Below, piece by piece: positions 8,801 to 14,151 of a stretch of DNA of 14,921 nucleotides. Every line of letters begins with the position of its first letter. Position 1 is the first letter of the stretch. Origin of the DNA: Deltaproteobacteria bacterium. GTDB lineage: Bacteria; Desulfobacterota; Desulfobacteria; Desulfobacterales; JAFDHS01. The notes below the pieces were generated by a model, which saw only the letters and a program-made list of their open reading frames with translations, was not told the DNA's origin and did not search any database. The position numbers and the translations under genes were made by a program. The stretch is from NCBI GenBank assembly GCA_019308655.1, contig JAFDHS010000003.1, positions 1 to 14,921 of the forward strand. The letters run 5' to 3'.

Positions 8801-9933
8801 AGCCTTCTGTATATGTCGATAAGCCCATCTTCTTTTGTCTCGACTTTATCAAGCAGAAGTGTTTTTCGTATTGAGTCCGTACTGTACGCGCTGTCTACAA
8901 AAAGCAGGTTGAATTCATTTATGCCGGCATCGCTTAACCTCGAAAGCGCGTCTTCGTCAACAAGATCGGCGCTCCTTACAAGAGGCTCTTGAGTTTGGGG
9001 ATCAACTATTGTTGAGGCAAAAGCCCTGTCAACAAGATCTTCCTTATTTATCGGGATTTTTTCTATATTGGAAGATTGCAACTGTTTTATAGACCGCTTT
9101 GTAAACATCCGGCCTTTTTTAACTATAATTTCACCGGTTTCAGGATCTGAAATATCATAGTTGGCTCGCACCCCTTTCAGATAATCTTCGTTGACTTTCC
9201 TGAAAAAGGTCTTGTCATGAACAGTTAATTTCTCTGTTTTGTAAAAATAGGCAAGAAGATCTTCATTCGTATAGCCGAAAGCCTTAAAAAGAAGAGTAAC
9301 GGGAAACTTCCGCCGTCTGTCGATTCTTATGTAAACAATATCTTTGGGGTCAATCTCCATATCAATCCATGACCCCCGTACAGGGATAATTCTGGCGCTA
9401 TAAATTATCTTGCCGCTTGAATGCGTTTTCCCCTTGTCATGATCAAAAAAAACTCCTGATGAACGGTGGAGCTGGCTGACAACAACCCGTTCAGTACCAT
9501 TTATAATAAATGTACCTTTTCGGGTCATCAGAGGCAGGGTTCCAAAATAGATTTCCTGCTCTTTTATATCATGAATGTTAGATGTTCCACTCTCTTTATC
9601 AATATCATATACAACCAGCCTGACCCGTATCCGTACAGGGACTTCATAAGTCATACCGCTGTGTATGCACTCTTTTACAGAATGCTTCACCTCGTCAAAA
9701 TCGTATGATACAAATTCAAGGGAGGCACTCCCGGTAAAATCCTTTATTGGGAAGACAGACGAAAACACAGCCTGAAGACCCGTATTTTTCCGTTTTTCCG
9801 GGGGAACATCCATTTGCAGAAAACGGTTATAAGATTCCCGCTGCATCCCAATGAGGTTAGGTATTTCAACAATTTTTTTTATCTTGCCGAAATTTTTCCT
9901 TATACGCTTATTCGCCAAAGGCATTCCCGACAT
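5833..9933 (-). CDS. rpoB: RNA polymerase beta subunit
   Basis: Beta pairs with beta' to form the catalytic core of RNA polymerase. The product is 1366 residues, similar to E. coli with regions matching SI1 and SI2. Motifs include the rifampicin pocket TSQLSQFMDQTNPLSETTHK near residue 515, with residues equivalent to E. coli Q513, D516, H526 and S531 wild type. The product also has GYNFEDSILVSERL near 816 and the catalytic-lysine segment GDKMAGRHGNKG near 1088. It ends in GLPESFRVLTKELQSLGLD before the stop. The ATG at 9931-9933 (MSGMPLANKRIRKNFGK) is chosen because TTGGAG lies 5 nt upstream and KRIRKNFGK aligns with the E. coli N-terminus. A longer reading from a TTG at 9978 adds 15 non-homologous residues. 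rpoC follows 10 nt after the stop. Upstream lies an unusually long 444-nt spacer. Confidence 0.98.
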   Translation of the reverse strand: MSGMPLANKRIRKNFGKIKKIVEIPNLIGMQRESYNRFLQMDVPPEKRKNTGLQAVFSSVFPIKDFTGSASLEFVSYDFDEVKHSVKECIHSGMTYEVPVRIRVRLVVYDIDKESGTSNIHDIKEQEIYFGTLPLMTRKGTFIINGTERVVVSQLHRSSGVFFDHDKGKTHSSGKIIYSARIIPVRGSWIDMEIDPKDIVYIRIDRRRKFPVTLLFKAFGYTNEDLLAYFYKTEKLTVHDKTFFRKVNEDYLKGVRANYDISDPETGEIIVKKGRMFTKRSIKQLQSSNIEKIPINKEDLVDRAFASTIVDPQTQEPLVRSADLVDEDALSRLSDAGINEFNLLFVDSAYSTDSIRKTLLLDKVETKEDGLIDIYRRLRPGNPATPQVAQDFIDHLFFKPAYYDLSSVGRLKMNHRFGIKSPLDLTTLRKEDILLTAKTLVELRDSQGVVDDIDHLGNRRVRAVGELLENQYRIGLVRMERAIKERMSMQEVDALMPHDLVNPKPVSAVVKEFFGTSQLSQFMDQTNPLSETTHKRRLSALGPGGLTRERAGFEVRDVHPSHYGRICPIETPEGPNIGLIVSLCTYGRVNEYGFIETPYRSVKDGIVSNEVKLLSAFEEKEHPIAQANAPIDEKNRYVNSLVTSRVGGEFMMMSRDDIELMDISPNQLVSVSASLIPFLENDDANRALMGSNMQRQAVPLTQSRSPLVGTGIESVVAKDSGVTIVTERDGRVVYVDASRIVLKHNPVVDEDDESPVTIYNLSKFIRSNQNTCFNHRPIVKKGQLVKAGEVLADGPSTEKGELALGKNVTVAFMPWGGYNFEDSILVSERLVRDSVFTSVHIEEFEVLSRDTKLGKEEITRDIPNVGDEALKNLDESGIIRLGAEVVPGDILVGKITPKGETQLSPEEKLLRAIFGEKAGDVKDTSLRVPPGVEGVVIDAKVFSRRGIAKDDRTRLIEDKEIRALENDRDDKLKLIEETVRTRLEELLIGQESSLPLKKGKNILIPKGVVIDKTTLAEIPTSLLEGIVLKDSALTESVHEILGRYREQCDVCRLGFEDRVRRYERGDDLPPGVIKLIKIYVAMKRILSVGDKMAGRHGNKGVVSRILPQEDLPYFEDGSTVDMVLNPLGVPSRMNVGQILEIHLGRAAKVLGDQISALIEEKKTDELREKLKRVFSASSDHDMIAGLDDKQMIDFAGNYKEGVHMATPVFDGAKEEEIKTLLSEAGVCISGQATLFDGRSGEPFDGQITVGTMYMLKLHHLVDDKIHARSIGPYSLVTQQPLGGKAQFGGQRLGEMEVWAMEAYGAAYALQEFLTVKSDDMAGRTRMYEKIVKGQNVLEPGLPESFRVLTKELQSLGLDINLIEGKK

Positions 9934-10031
9934 GAAATCTCCAATATATTTTTTGGAATTGCAAAAACAGCTTTTCAAGGATAACCTTGATTAATCCGTT
10001 TCACGATTCTGCTAATGTCATAAAAATAAAA

Positions 10032-10055
10032 TTCGATATAGACTTAACTATCGAA
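10032..10055. repeat. 7-bp dyad upstream of rpoB
   Basis: The arms ttcgata and tatcgaa are perfect inverted copies separated by 10 nt. The dyad is in an AT-rich part of the rplL-rpoB spacer. It might be a protein-binding site or a weak RNA hairpin; nothing in the sequence decides this. Confidence 0.35.
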
Positions 10056-10108
10056 AATCTTTATTTAATTAAAAAAATAACCTAAAATTATCTTTCACGT
10101 CAGCGCCT

Positions 10109-10237
10109 TGCATAACCTTCAATTTTATTTCGAATTCAGGAGAGACTAATTTTCTAACCCCATGAATGTATTTAATGATTTGAGGGTTAAAATTTGACTA
10201 CAAGGCAAAGAATCGGGCAATAAGGATGGTTATGCAA
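10109..10237. repeat. MITE-like nested inverted-repeat element
   Basis: Perfect 10-bp terminal inverted repeats TTGCATAACC and GGTTATGCAA bound a 129-bp segment without coding capacity. Inside it lies a second imperfect inverted pair on the minus strand (AATTTTAACCC with GGGTTAGAAAATT). This nested architecture is typical of small non-autonomous elements or structured intergenic repeats. No target-site duplication is visible, no second copy is present in this window, and no related insertion sequence is recognised. It could also be a locally evolved RNA structure. Confidence 0.4.
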
Positions 10238-10282
10238 AACTCTAAGTAACAAAGACTTTCAAATTAAAAAAACAAAACACAA

Positions 10283-10338
10283 AGAACACAATACAGCACG
10301 ATGCTCTTTTAAAAAGAGCATCGTGCTATCCGTGTTCT
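10283..10338 (-). terminator. Long perfect stem-loop after rplL (attenuator, terminator or RNase III site)
   Basis: A perfect 16-bp inverted repeat, AGCACGATGCTCTTTT, with a 1-nt centre lies at 10295-10327. An outer 7-bp stem (AGAACAC/GTGTTCT, 10283-10289 and 10332-10338) is added across a small internal loop. The T-rich stretch on the minus strand begins only after about 10 nt and reads TTTTGTTTTTTT. It may therefore end part of the rplJL transcripts or present a double-stranded RNase III target, as the rplL-rpoB spacer does in E. coli. The two possibilities cannot be separated from sequence alone. Confidence 0.6.
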
Positions 10339-10377
10339 AAAGTAATTGGGAAAATCCGTATTTTTTGATATCCCAGA

Positions 10378-10764
10378 CTACTTTAATTCAACCTGAGCTC
10401 CGGCTTCTTCAAGCTGCGCTTTAATCTTTTCAGCATCTTCCTTGGCGATACCCTCTTTAACAGGATTAGGAGCAGCGTCTACCAGGGCCTTAGCCTCTTT
10501 GAGTCCGAGTCCGGTAATTGCACGTACTTCCTTGATAACCCCAATCTTCTTATCACCGACAGCGGTCAAGATGACATCGAATTCGGTCTTCTCTTCTGCA
10601 GCTGCACCACCGGCTTCACCCGGAACTCCTGCAGCCATCATTGCAACGGGAGCTGCCGCAGAAACGCCAAATTTATCTTCAAGCTCCTTAACAAGCTCGG
10701 AAAGATCCAATACCGACATGTTTGCAATAAATTCAATTACGTCATCTTTGGTAATATCAGCCAT
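10378..10764 (-). CDS. rplL: 50S ribosomal protein L7/L12
   Basis: L12 forms the flexible stalk that recruits and stimulates translational GTPases. The 128-residue acidic protein has three parts: an N-terminal dimerisation region (MADITKDDVIEFIANMSVLDLSELV), an Ala/Gly-rich hinge at about 34-56, and a C-terminal domain. The C-terminal domain contains the factor-binding signature KIGVIKEVRAITGLGLKEAK, near residues 73-92. The ATG at 10762-10764 has a strong GGAGG 9 nt upstream. It follows rplJ after 77 nt and precedes the long spacer before rpoB. A better ribosome binding site than that of rplJ fits the known need for several L12 copies per L10. Confidence 0.99.
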   Translation of the reverse strand: MADITKDDVIEFIANMSVLDLSELVKELEDKFGVSAAAPVAMMAAGVPGEAGGAAAEEKTEFDVILTAVGDKKIGVIKEVRAITGLGLKEAKALVDAAPNPVKEGIAKEDAEKIKAQLEEAGAQVELK

Positions 10765-10841
10765 CTTCTTCTTCCTCCAGTTCTACTTTATCAAATTTTC
10801 TTATGTTCAGATATATTTCAATCAAGGATAATATTTATAAT

Positions 10842-11363
10842 TTATGCGGCTTCTTTTTTATCCTTTATTGCCTGAAGCACATTCAGCAGTCTCTCCGGCA
10901 CATTACTCAAAGCTCTTACAAACGCTGTCGGAACACCGTTCATGGCCGAAAGTACCTGCGCCAGAAGAACCTCACGAGACGGTAGTGACGAAAGGGCCTT
11001 AATAGCGCTTAAGTCAAGAACTTTACCGTTCATGACACCGACTTTAATTTCAAGTTTCTCGTGTTTTTCTGCAAACTCGGACAAAATCTTTGCCGGAGCA
11101 ACAGGATCATCAAAACTCAAAGCAATTGCGTTAGGACCTTTGAAATAGTCCTTGATCAGGGAAACATCCGTATCCTGGGAAGCTATACCCAATAAGGTAT
11201 TTTTTACCACCTTAAATTCAACATCGGATTCTCTGAGCTTTCTGCGCAAATCATTAATTATCGAAACATCAAGGCCTTTGTAATCGCTAAGGATTACTGT
11301 CGTCGATCTTGATAAATTATCGTGGAGTTGTTCTACGATATTTTTCTTTTCGGTCAGATTCAA
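10842..11363 (-). CDS. rplJ: 50S ribosomal protein L10
   Basis: L10 anchors the L12 dimers to 23S rRNA, and in many bacteria L10 or its complex with L12 represses its own mRNA. The 173-residue product starts MNLTEKKNIVEQLHDNL. It has the conserved VVKNTLLGIA segment (about 54-63), the GPNAIAL strand near 80-86, and a C-terminal helix ending LQAIKDKKEAA that binds L12. The start is TTG at 11361-11363: an in-frame stop lies three codons upstream, the protein start matches the family, and an AAGGGGGTG ribosome binding site sits about 9-11 nt upstream. A TTG start behind an L10-binding leader would suit translational repression; that is an inference. Confidence 0.97.
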   Translation of the reverse strand: MNLTEKKNIVEQLHDNLSRSTTVILSDYKGLDVSIINDLRRKLRESDVEFKVVKNTLLGIASQDTDVSLIKDYFKGPNAIALSFDDPVAPAKILSEFAEKHEKLEIKVGVMNGKVLDLSAIKALSSLPSREVLLAQVLSAMNGVPTAFVRALSNVPERLLNVLQAIKDKKEAA

Positions 11364-11417
11364 ATTTAATTACACCCCCTTTCTCAAGCTGTAAAAAACC
11401 GGAGGCAAACACTTTAT

Positions 11418-11434
11418 AAAAAAGAGACTGTCTC
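11418..11434 (-). terminator. Weak attenuator-like hairpin overlapping the L10 leader
   Basis: On the minus strand GAGA-CAG-TCTC is followed at once by TTTTTT. The stem has only 4 bp (5 with a one-base loop), so it would be weak. Its left arm, GAGACAG, is also the closing strand of the L10 leader stem, so the two structures exclude each other. Confidence 0.3.
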
Positions 11435-11510
11435 GGTAGGCCGGCAATCCGATTAAACACCCCCCCCGTTAAATATATAACGGAGAAAGAAAACCTACGG
11501 TCTTTGACAG
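11428..11510 (-). promoter_or_regulatory. Ribosomal L10 leader (autoregulatory mRNA structure of rplJL)
   Basis: The minus strand carries CTGTCAAAGACCGTAGG, then a hairpin CCGTTA-TATATT-TAACGG (11466-11483), then AATCGGATTGCCGGCCTACCG in pieces, ending GAGACAG. CTGTC pairs with GACAG and GTAGG with CCTAC, leaving the conserved AAAGACC-type internal loop, which is the arrangement of bacterial L10 leaders. L10 with L12 binds this RNA and represses translation of rplJ. It begins about 147 nt upstream of the rplJ start. A run of eight G lies between the central hairpin and the 3' strand. The call comes from recalled consensus motifs, not from a covariance-model search. Confidence 0.8.
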
Positions 11511-11520
11511 GATATTATGC

Positions 11521-11562
11521 AAAATACAAAAATTGTACATCTGAGCTTATCGGATGTACAAT
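11521..11562 (-). terminator. Intrinsic terminator upstream of the rplJ leader
   Basis: ATTGTACATC and GATGTACAAT form a perfect 10-bp stem with an 11-nt loop, followed by a T-rich tract on the minus strand (TTTTTGTATTTT). It lies about 120 nt after the rplA stop and just before the L10 leader, so it probably separates the secE-rplA transcript from rplJL. The rplJL promoter must then lie in or just after it; CATAAT near 11515 is a weak -10 candidate. Confidence 0.75.
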
Positions 11563-11583
11563 ATTAAAAAATCACTAAAAGGC

Positions 11584-11621
11584 AAAAACAGCTATTAAAT
11601 TTTTATCTGTATAATCAGCTG
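11584..11621 (-). terminator. First of two tandem terminators after rplA
   Basis: The minus strand has CAGCT(G)ATTA pairing with TAATAGCTG, a 9-bp stem with one bulged G and a loop of about 14 nt, followed directly by TTTTT. It lies 63 nt beyond the rplA stop. Together with the stronger hairpin at 11532-11562 it forms a tandem stop for the secE-nusG-rplK-rplA transcript. Confidence 0.5.
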
Positions 11622-11684
11622 GATGGGTTAAAAGGTTTAGCTTGGGGTAAATTTATACAACTATACGTAACAAAAATGCAGCGA

Positions 11685-12389
11685 CTACTTAGAAAGATCC
11701 CTGGCAAAGGCCGGGTCAATTTTAATACCCGGGCCCATGGTAGTTGAAATAGAGATGCTTTTTAAGTATGTTCCTTTACTTGCGGCCGGTTTCATGCGCA
11801 CTATTTTTTCTATAAAAGCGGATACATTCTCAATAATCTTATCGACCCCAAATGAAACCTTACCGGTAGGGACATGAACGATACCAGCCTTCTCAACCTT
11901 AAAATCAATCTTGCCGGCTTTGAGTTCCTGAACAGCTTTTGCAACATCAAATGTCACCGTTCCCGTTTTCGCATTCGGCATAAGGCCTCTGGGTCCAAGT
12001 AATCTTCCGATCTTACCTACATCCCCCATAACGTCAGGTGTAGCAACAGCCTTGTCAAAGCCGAACCAGCCGTCTTTAACCTTTTGAATCAAGTCTTCGT
12101 GACCTGCAAAATCCGCACCCGCATCAAGCGCTTCTTTTTCTTTCTCACCCTTGGCAAATACGAGAACTTTAACATCCTTGCCAAGTCCGTTAGGCAAGAC
12201 AACTGTCCCACGAATCATTTGGTCTGCTCGTCTTGGATCGACGCCAAGTCGAACGGCAACATCTACAGTTTCATCAAATTTAGTATAAGACGAATCAAGA
12301 GTTATCTTTACGGCCTCTACAAAGTCATATCGTGTTTGGCTATTCAACTTTTTTCTTGATTCCGTATATTTTTTTCCCCGCTTCGGCAT
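11685..12389 (-). CDS. rplA: 50S ribosomal protein L1
   Basis: L1 forms the mobile L1 stalk that moves deacylated tRNA out of the E site; in many bacteria it also represses the rplKA mRNA. The product is 234 residues, as usual. It contains the GLGKDVKVLVFAKG segment (about 68-81), the signature around KIGRLLGPRGLMPNAKTGTV (about 126-145), and the C-terminal GTYLKSISISTTMGPGIKIDP. The ATG at 12387-12389 has an AAAAGGAG site about 12 nt upstream, lying right after the rplK stop, which suggests translational coupling. It is the last gene of the packed secE-nusG-rplK-rplA run and is followed by tandem terminators. Confidence 0.98.
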   Translation of the reverse strand: MPKRGKKYTESRKKLNSQTRYDFVEAVKITLDSSYTKFDETVDVAVRLGVDPRRADQMIRGTVVLPNGLGKDVKVLVFAKGEKEKEALDAGADFAGHEDLIQKVKDGWFGFDKAVATPDVMGDVGKIGRLLGPRGLMPNAKTGTVTFDVAKAVQELKAGKIDFKVEKAGIVHVPTGKVSFGVDKIIENVSAFIEKIVRMKPAASKGTYLKSISISTTMGPGIKIDPAFARDLSK

Positions 12390-12413
12390 CTTTTTTACTC
12401 ACTCCTTTTCACT

Positions 12414-12836
12414 TTAGACGACTTCAATCCCCATACTTCTGGCTGTGCCTTGAACTATTTTGCAGGCAGCGTCCAAATCATTGGCATTTAAATCAGCCAT
12501 TTTCTGATTTGCAATGCTTTCCAGCTGCTCACGGGTAACTTTGCCGATTTTAAGACGATTGGGTTCACCAGAACCTTTGGCTATTTTTGCAGCCTTTTTT
12601 AAAAGTACGGATGCAGGCGGCGTTTTAGTAATGAATGTAAAAGATCTATCCTGATAAACCGTTAAAACAACAGGTATAATCATCCCCTCATCATTTGCAG
12701 TCCTGGCATTAAAAGCCTTGCAAAAGTCCATTATATTAACGCCGTGCTGTCCCAAAGCAGGACCAATCGGAGGAGACGGGTTAGCCTTGCCAGCCATAAC
12801 CTGCAGTTTTATTAGTGCAATAACTTTCTTTGCCAT
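12414..12836 (-). CDS. rplK: 50S ribosomal protein L11
   Basis: L11 binds the GTPase-centre RNA of 23S rRNA together with the L10/L12 stalk and is needed for RelA activation. The 140-residue product shows the proline-rich linker KANPSPPIGPALGQHGVNIM (about 17-36) with the conserved prolines that thiopeptide antibiotics contact. The C-terminal RNA-binding domain ends ARSMGIEVV. The ATG at 12834-12836 has GAGGG only 3-4 nt upstream and a second GGGAG further off. It begins 22 nt after nusG, so any L1 repressor site would have to lie within the 3' end of nusG or inside rplK. Confidence 0.98.
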   Translation of the reverse strand: MAKKVIALIKLQVMAGKANPSPPIGPALGQHGVNIMDFCKAFNARTANDEGMIIPVVLTVYQDRSFTFITKTPPASVLLKKAAKIAKGSGEPNRLKIGKVTREQLESIANQKMADLNANDLDAACKIVQGTARSMGIEVV

Positions 12837-12858
12837 TTTCCCTCTTTACTCCCAAATT

Positions 12859-13389
12859 CTATAGCTTTATCACTTGTACAAAATCCAGTTCCACCGGCGT
12901 TGCACGCCCAAAAATACTTACCAGCACCTTTATCTTTCCCTTTTCAGGGTTAACCTTTTCAACGGTTCCGTTAAAATTTGTAAAAGGTCCGTCGGTTACA
13001 CGAACGCTATCACCCGGTTCAAAAGAAAACTTTGGCTGGGGTTTCATTTTCCCGGCCTCCATACGGTTCAGGATTTGTGCCGCCTCTTCATCTGAAATCG
13101 AAGCCGGTTTATCCCGACCGCCCAAAAAGCCGGTAACCTTAGCAGTATTATTTACTATATGCCAAGTTTCATCATCTAATTTCATTTGGACAAGAATATA
13201 TCCGGGATAAAACTTACGGGACGATTCCTTCCTTTTGCCTTTTACAAGTTCAACCACCTGTTCTGTCGGCACAAGTATCGTACCAAATTTTTCCGGATGA
13301 GGAGATGTAGCTGCTCGCTCTTCCAAGGATGCTTTGACCTTATACTCAAACCCTGAATAAACATGGATAACATACCATTTAAGAGCCAC
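12859..13389 (-). CDS. nusG: Transcription elongation/antitermination factor NusG
   Basis: NusG binds the clamp of elongating RNA polymerase, reduces pausing, and links polymerase to Rho or to the ribosome through S10. The 176-residue product (E. coli: 181) has the NGN domain with WYVIHVYSGFEYKVK at the start and FYPGYILVQM near residues 60-69, followed by a linker. The C-terminal KOW domain (about 123-176) contains PGDSVRVTDGPFTNFNGTVE. The start is GTG at 13387-13389, with AGGAG 9 nt upstream and exact agreement with the NusG N-terminus. It follows secE after 21 nt and precedes rplK by 22 nt, the usual secE-nusG-rplKA order. Confidence 0.98.
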   Translation of the reverse strand: MALKWYVIHVYSGFEYKVKASLEERAATSPHPEKFGTILVPTEQVVELVKGKRKESSRKFYPGYILVQMKLDDETWHIVNNTAKVTGFLGGRDKPASISDEEAAQILNRMEAGKMKPQPKFSFEPGDSVRVTDGPFTNFNGTVEKVNPEKGKIKVLVSIFGRATPVELDFVQVIKL

Positions 13390-13410
13390 TCTTTGATTCT
13401 CCTAATTTAA

Positions 13411-13785
13411 TCAAGAACTGCCCGGATTAATAAATATACTGACCAGACTTGACAGTCCCCAGTCAACCATCCCGAGAAAGAGTGATATTACAACAACAAG
13501 CATAATAACAACAACGGTTGACCCGATAGCCTGTTTGCGTGAAGGCCAAATCACTTTTTTAAGCTCTATCTTGACTTCCCTCAAGAAGAGTATGGCCTTA
13601 TCCAGGTAATTATTCCTTTGTTGATTTACTGCAAAAGTCTGTTTTTTTTTTATGTCTTTGGGAAAACCAGCAACCGACACCGTCTTTTTATTGCCGGCAT
13701 CTTTTTTTGCCTGTTGGGTAACAGGGTCGGCAGTTTCTATTTTCCTTTTATGATTTGCATTTTTTTTCCGTTGTAGTCGTCCCAT
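13411..13785 (-). CDS. secE: Preprotein translocase subunit SecE (single-span form)
   Basis: SecE clamps SecY in the SecYEG inner-membrane protein channel. The product is 124 residues. Residues 1 to about 60 are a hydrophilic Lys/Asn/Gln-rich extension without a membrane span. Next comes the conserved amphipathic helix VKIELKKVIWPSRKQ (about 68-82), then one membrane span (STVVVIMLVVVISLFLGMV) and a short tail. E. coli SecE instead has three spans in a similar length. Two adjacent ATGs exist; the second (13783-13785) is chosen because AGGAG lies 4 nt upstream of it but only 1 nt before the first (13788). The upstream spacer holds a perfect hairpin and an inverted-repeat element. Confidence 0.95.
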   Translation of the reverse strand: MGRLQRKKNANHKRKIETADPVTQQAKKDAGNKKTVSVAGFPKDIKKKQTFAVNQQRNNYLDKAILFLREVKIELKKVIWPSRKQAIGSTVVVIMLVVVISLFLGMVDWGLSSLVSIFINPGSS

Positions 13786-13815
13786 CATACTCCTAAACTA
13801 AGAAAGGCAAAATTA

Positions 13816-13846
13816 AAGGAATAAAAGGAAAATCCTTTTATTCCTT
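13816..13846 (-). terminator. Perfect 14-bp hairpin just upstream of secE
   Basis: The arms AAGGAATAAAAGGA and TCCTTTTATTCCTT pair perfectly around a 3-nt loop. On the minus strand the stem is followed by TTAATTTTG, a short and impure T-tract. Only about 22 nt separate it from the secE ribosome binding site, with no room for a promoter. A real terminator would therefore act as an attenuator of secE-nusG; otherwise it may be a 3'-end or processing structure for the tRNA transcript. Confidence 0.5.
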
Positions 13847-13850
13847 ATAA

Positions 13851-13964
13851 GACTAGTGCATTGTCATAGCTTAATTTTAGGGCAAACAAATTTCAATCTA
13901 CACCGTGCGTCAATAATTTTTACTATACAGAACCCTAATTTTTAGATTGGACAATGCAATAGTC
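13851..13964. repeat. MITE-like element with about 32-bp imperfect terminal inverted repeats
   Basis: The left end GACTAGTGCATTGTC (13851-13865) matches the inverted right end (13950-13964) at 14 of 15 positions. The similarity continues with gaps in identity to a shared TTAGGG, giving about 25 of 32 matching. The 114-bp segment has no coding capacity. The flanks look like an eroded target duplication (ccttataag on the left, cctttaag on the right). These are marks of a small non-autonomous transposable element. I do not recognise the parent insertion sequence, and no second copy lies in the window. Confidence 0.5.
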
Positions 13965-14009
13965 CCTTTAAGACTTGTCCCTTTTAAACCCTTGACTTAC
14001 AAAATATTT

Positions 14010-14086
14010 TGGCAGGCCAGGAGGGATTCGAACCCCCAACATCCGGATTTGGAGTCCGGCGCTCTACCAATTAGAGCTACTGGCCT
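14010..14086 (-). tRNA. trnW: tRNA-Trp (anticodon CCA)
   Basis: The 77-nt minus-strand sequence folds as a complete tRNA. Its acceptor stem is AGGCCAG/CTGGCCT, and its D arm is GCTC...GAGC. The anticodon stem-loop is CCGGA-CTCCAAA-TCCGG, with CCA as the anticodon. The variable loop is ATGTT, and the T arm is GGGGG-TTCGAAT-CCCTC with one G-U pair. The discriminator is G and the 3' CCA is encoded. The G discriminator is the usual identity element for bacterial TrpRS. The arrangement tuf - (rpmG) - tRNA-Trp - secE - nusG occurs in many proteobacteria. It lies 65 nt downstream of rpmG and is probably processed from a tuf-rpmG-tRNA transcript; no promoter is visible in between. Confidence 0.98.
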
Positions 14087-14151
14087 GTATAGTATCTAAA
14101 TGGTCTCTCCCCCCTTATCTTTCAACCGAAAAGAGGAGAAAAAGCAAGGGG

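Larger units (their letters stand above)
9934..10377. other. 444-nt non-coding spacer between rplL and rpoB
   Basis: No gene is supported here. In transcription order (minus strand) the spacer holds the strong inverted repeat at 10295-10327 and the inverted-repeat element at 10109-10237. Then come a 7-bp dyad (ttcgata...tatcgaa, 10032-10055), a small palindrome CAAGG-TTAT-CCTTG (9977-9990) and the rpoB ribosome binding site. The region is much more AT-rich than the flanking genes. In E. coli the corresponding spacer holds a partial attenuator and an RNase III cleavage site. No promoter with both good hexamers was found. Confidence 0.8.
13789..14009. other. 221-nt spacer between tRNA-Trp and secE
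   Basis: No gene is supported. The spacer contains an imperfect tandem repeat next to the tRNA (gtccctttaagactt at 13962-13976 and gtcccttttaaaccctt at 13977-13993), the 114-bp inverted-repeat element (13851-13964), the perfect hairpin (13816-13846) and the secE ribosome binding site. No promoter with two good hexamers was recognised. Confidence 0.8.

Noticed and set aside
9934..9978. 15-residue N-terminal extension of RpoB from a TTG
   Set aside because: No homology and no ribosome binding site; GGAG is correctly placed before the ATG at 9933.
11505..11560. Confident rplJ promoter
   Set aside because: A CATAAT hexamer is present near 11515, but no acceptable -35 lies 16-18 nt upstream, so it is only mentioned and not called.
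13400..14100. CRISPR array or integrated phage at the tRNA-Trp gene
   Set aside because: No regularly spaced repeats and no integrase or attachment-site duplication; the tRNA is intact and followed by the usual secE.
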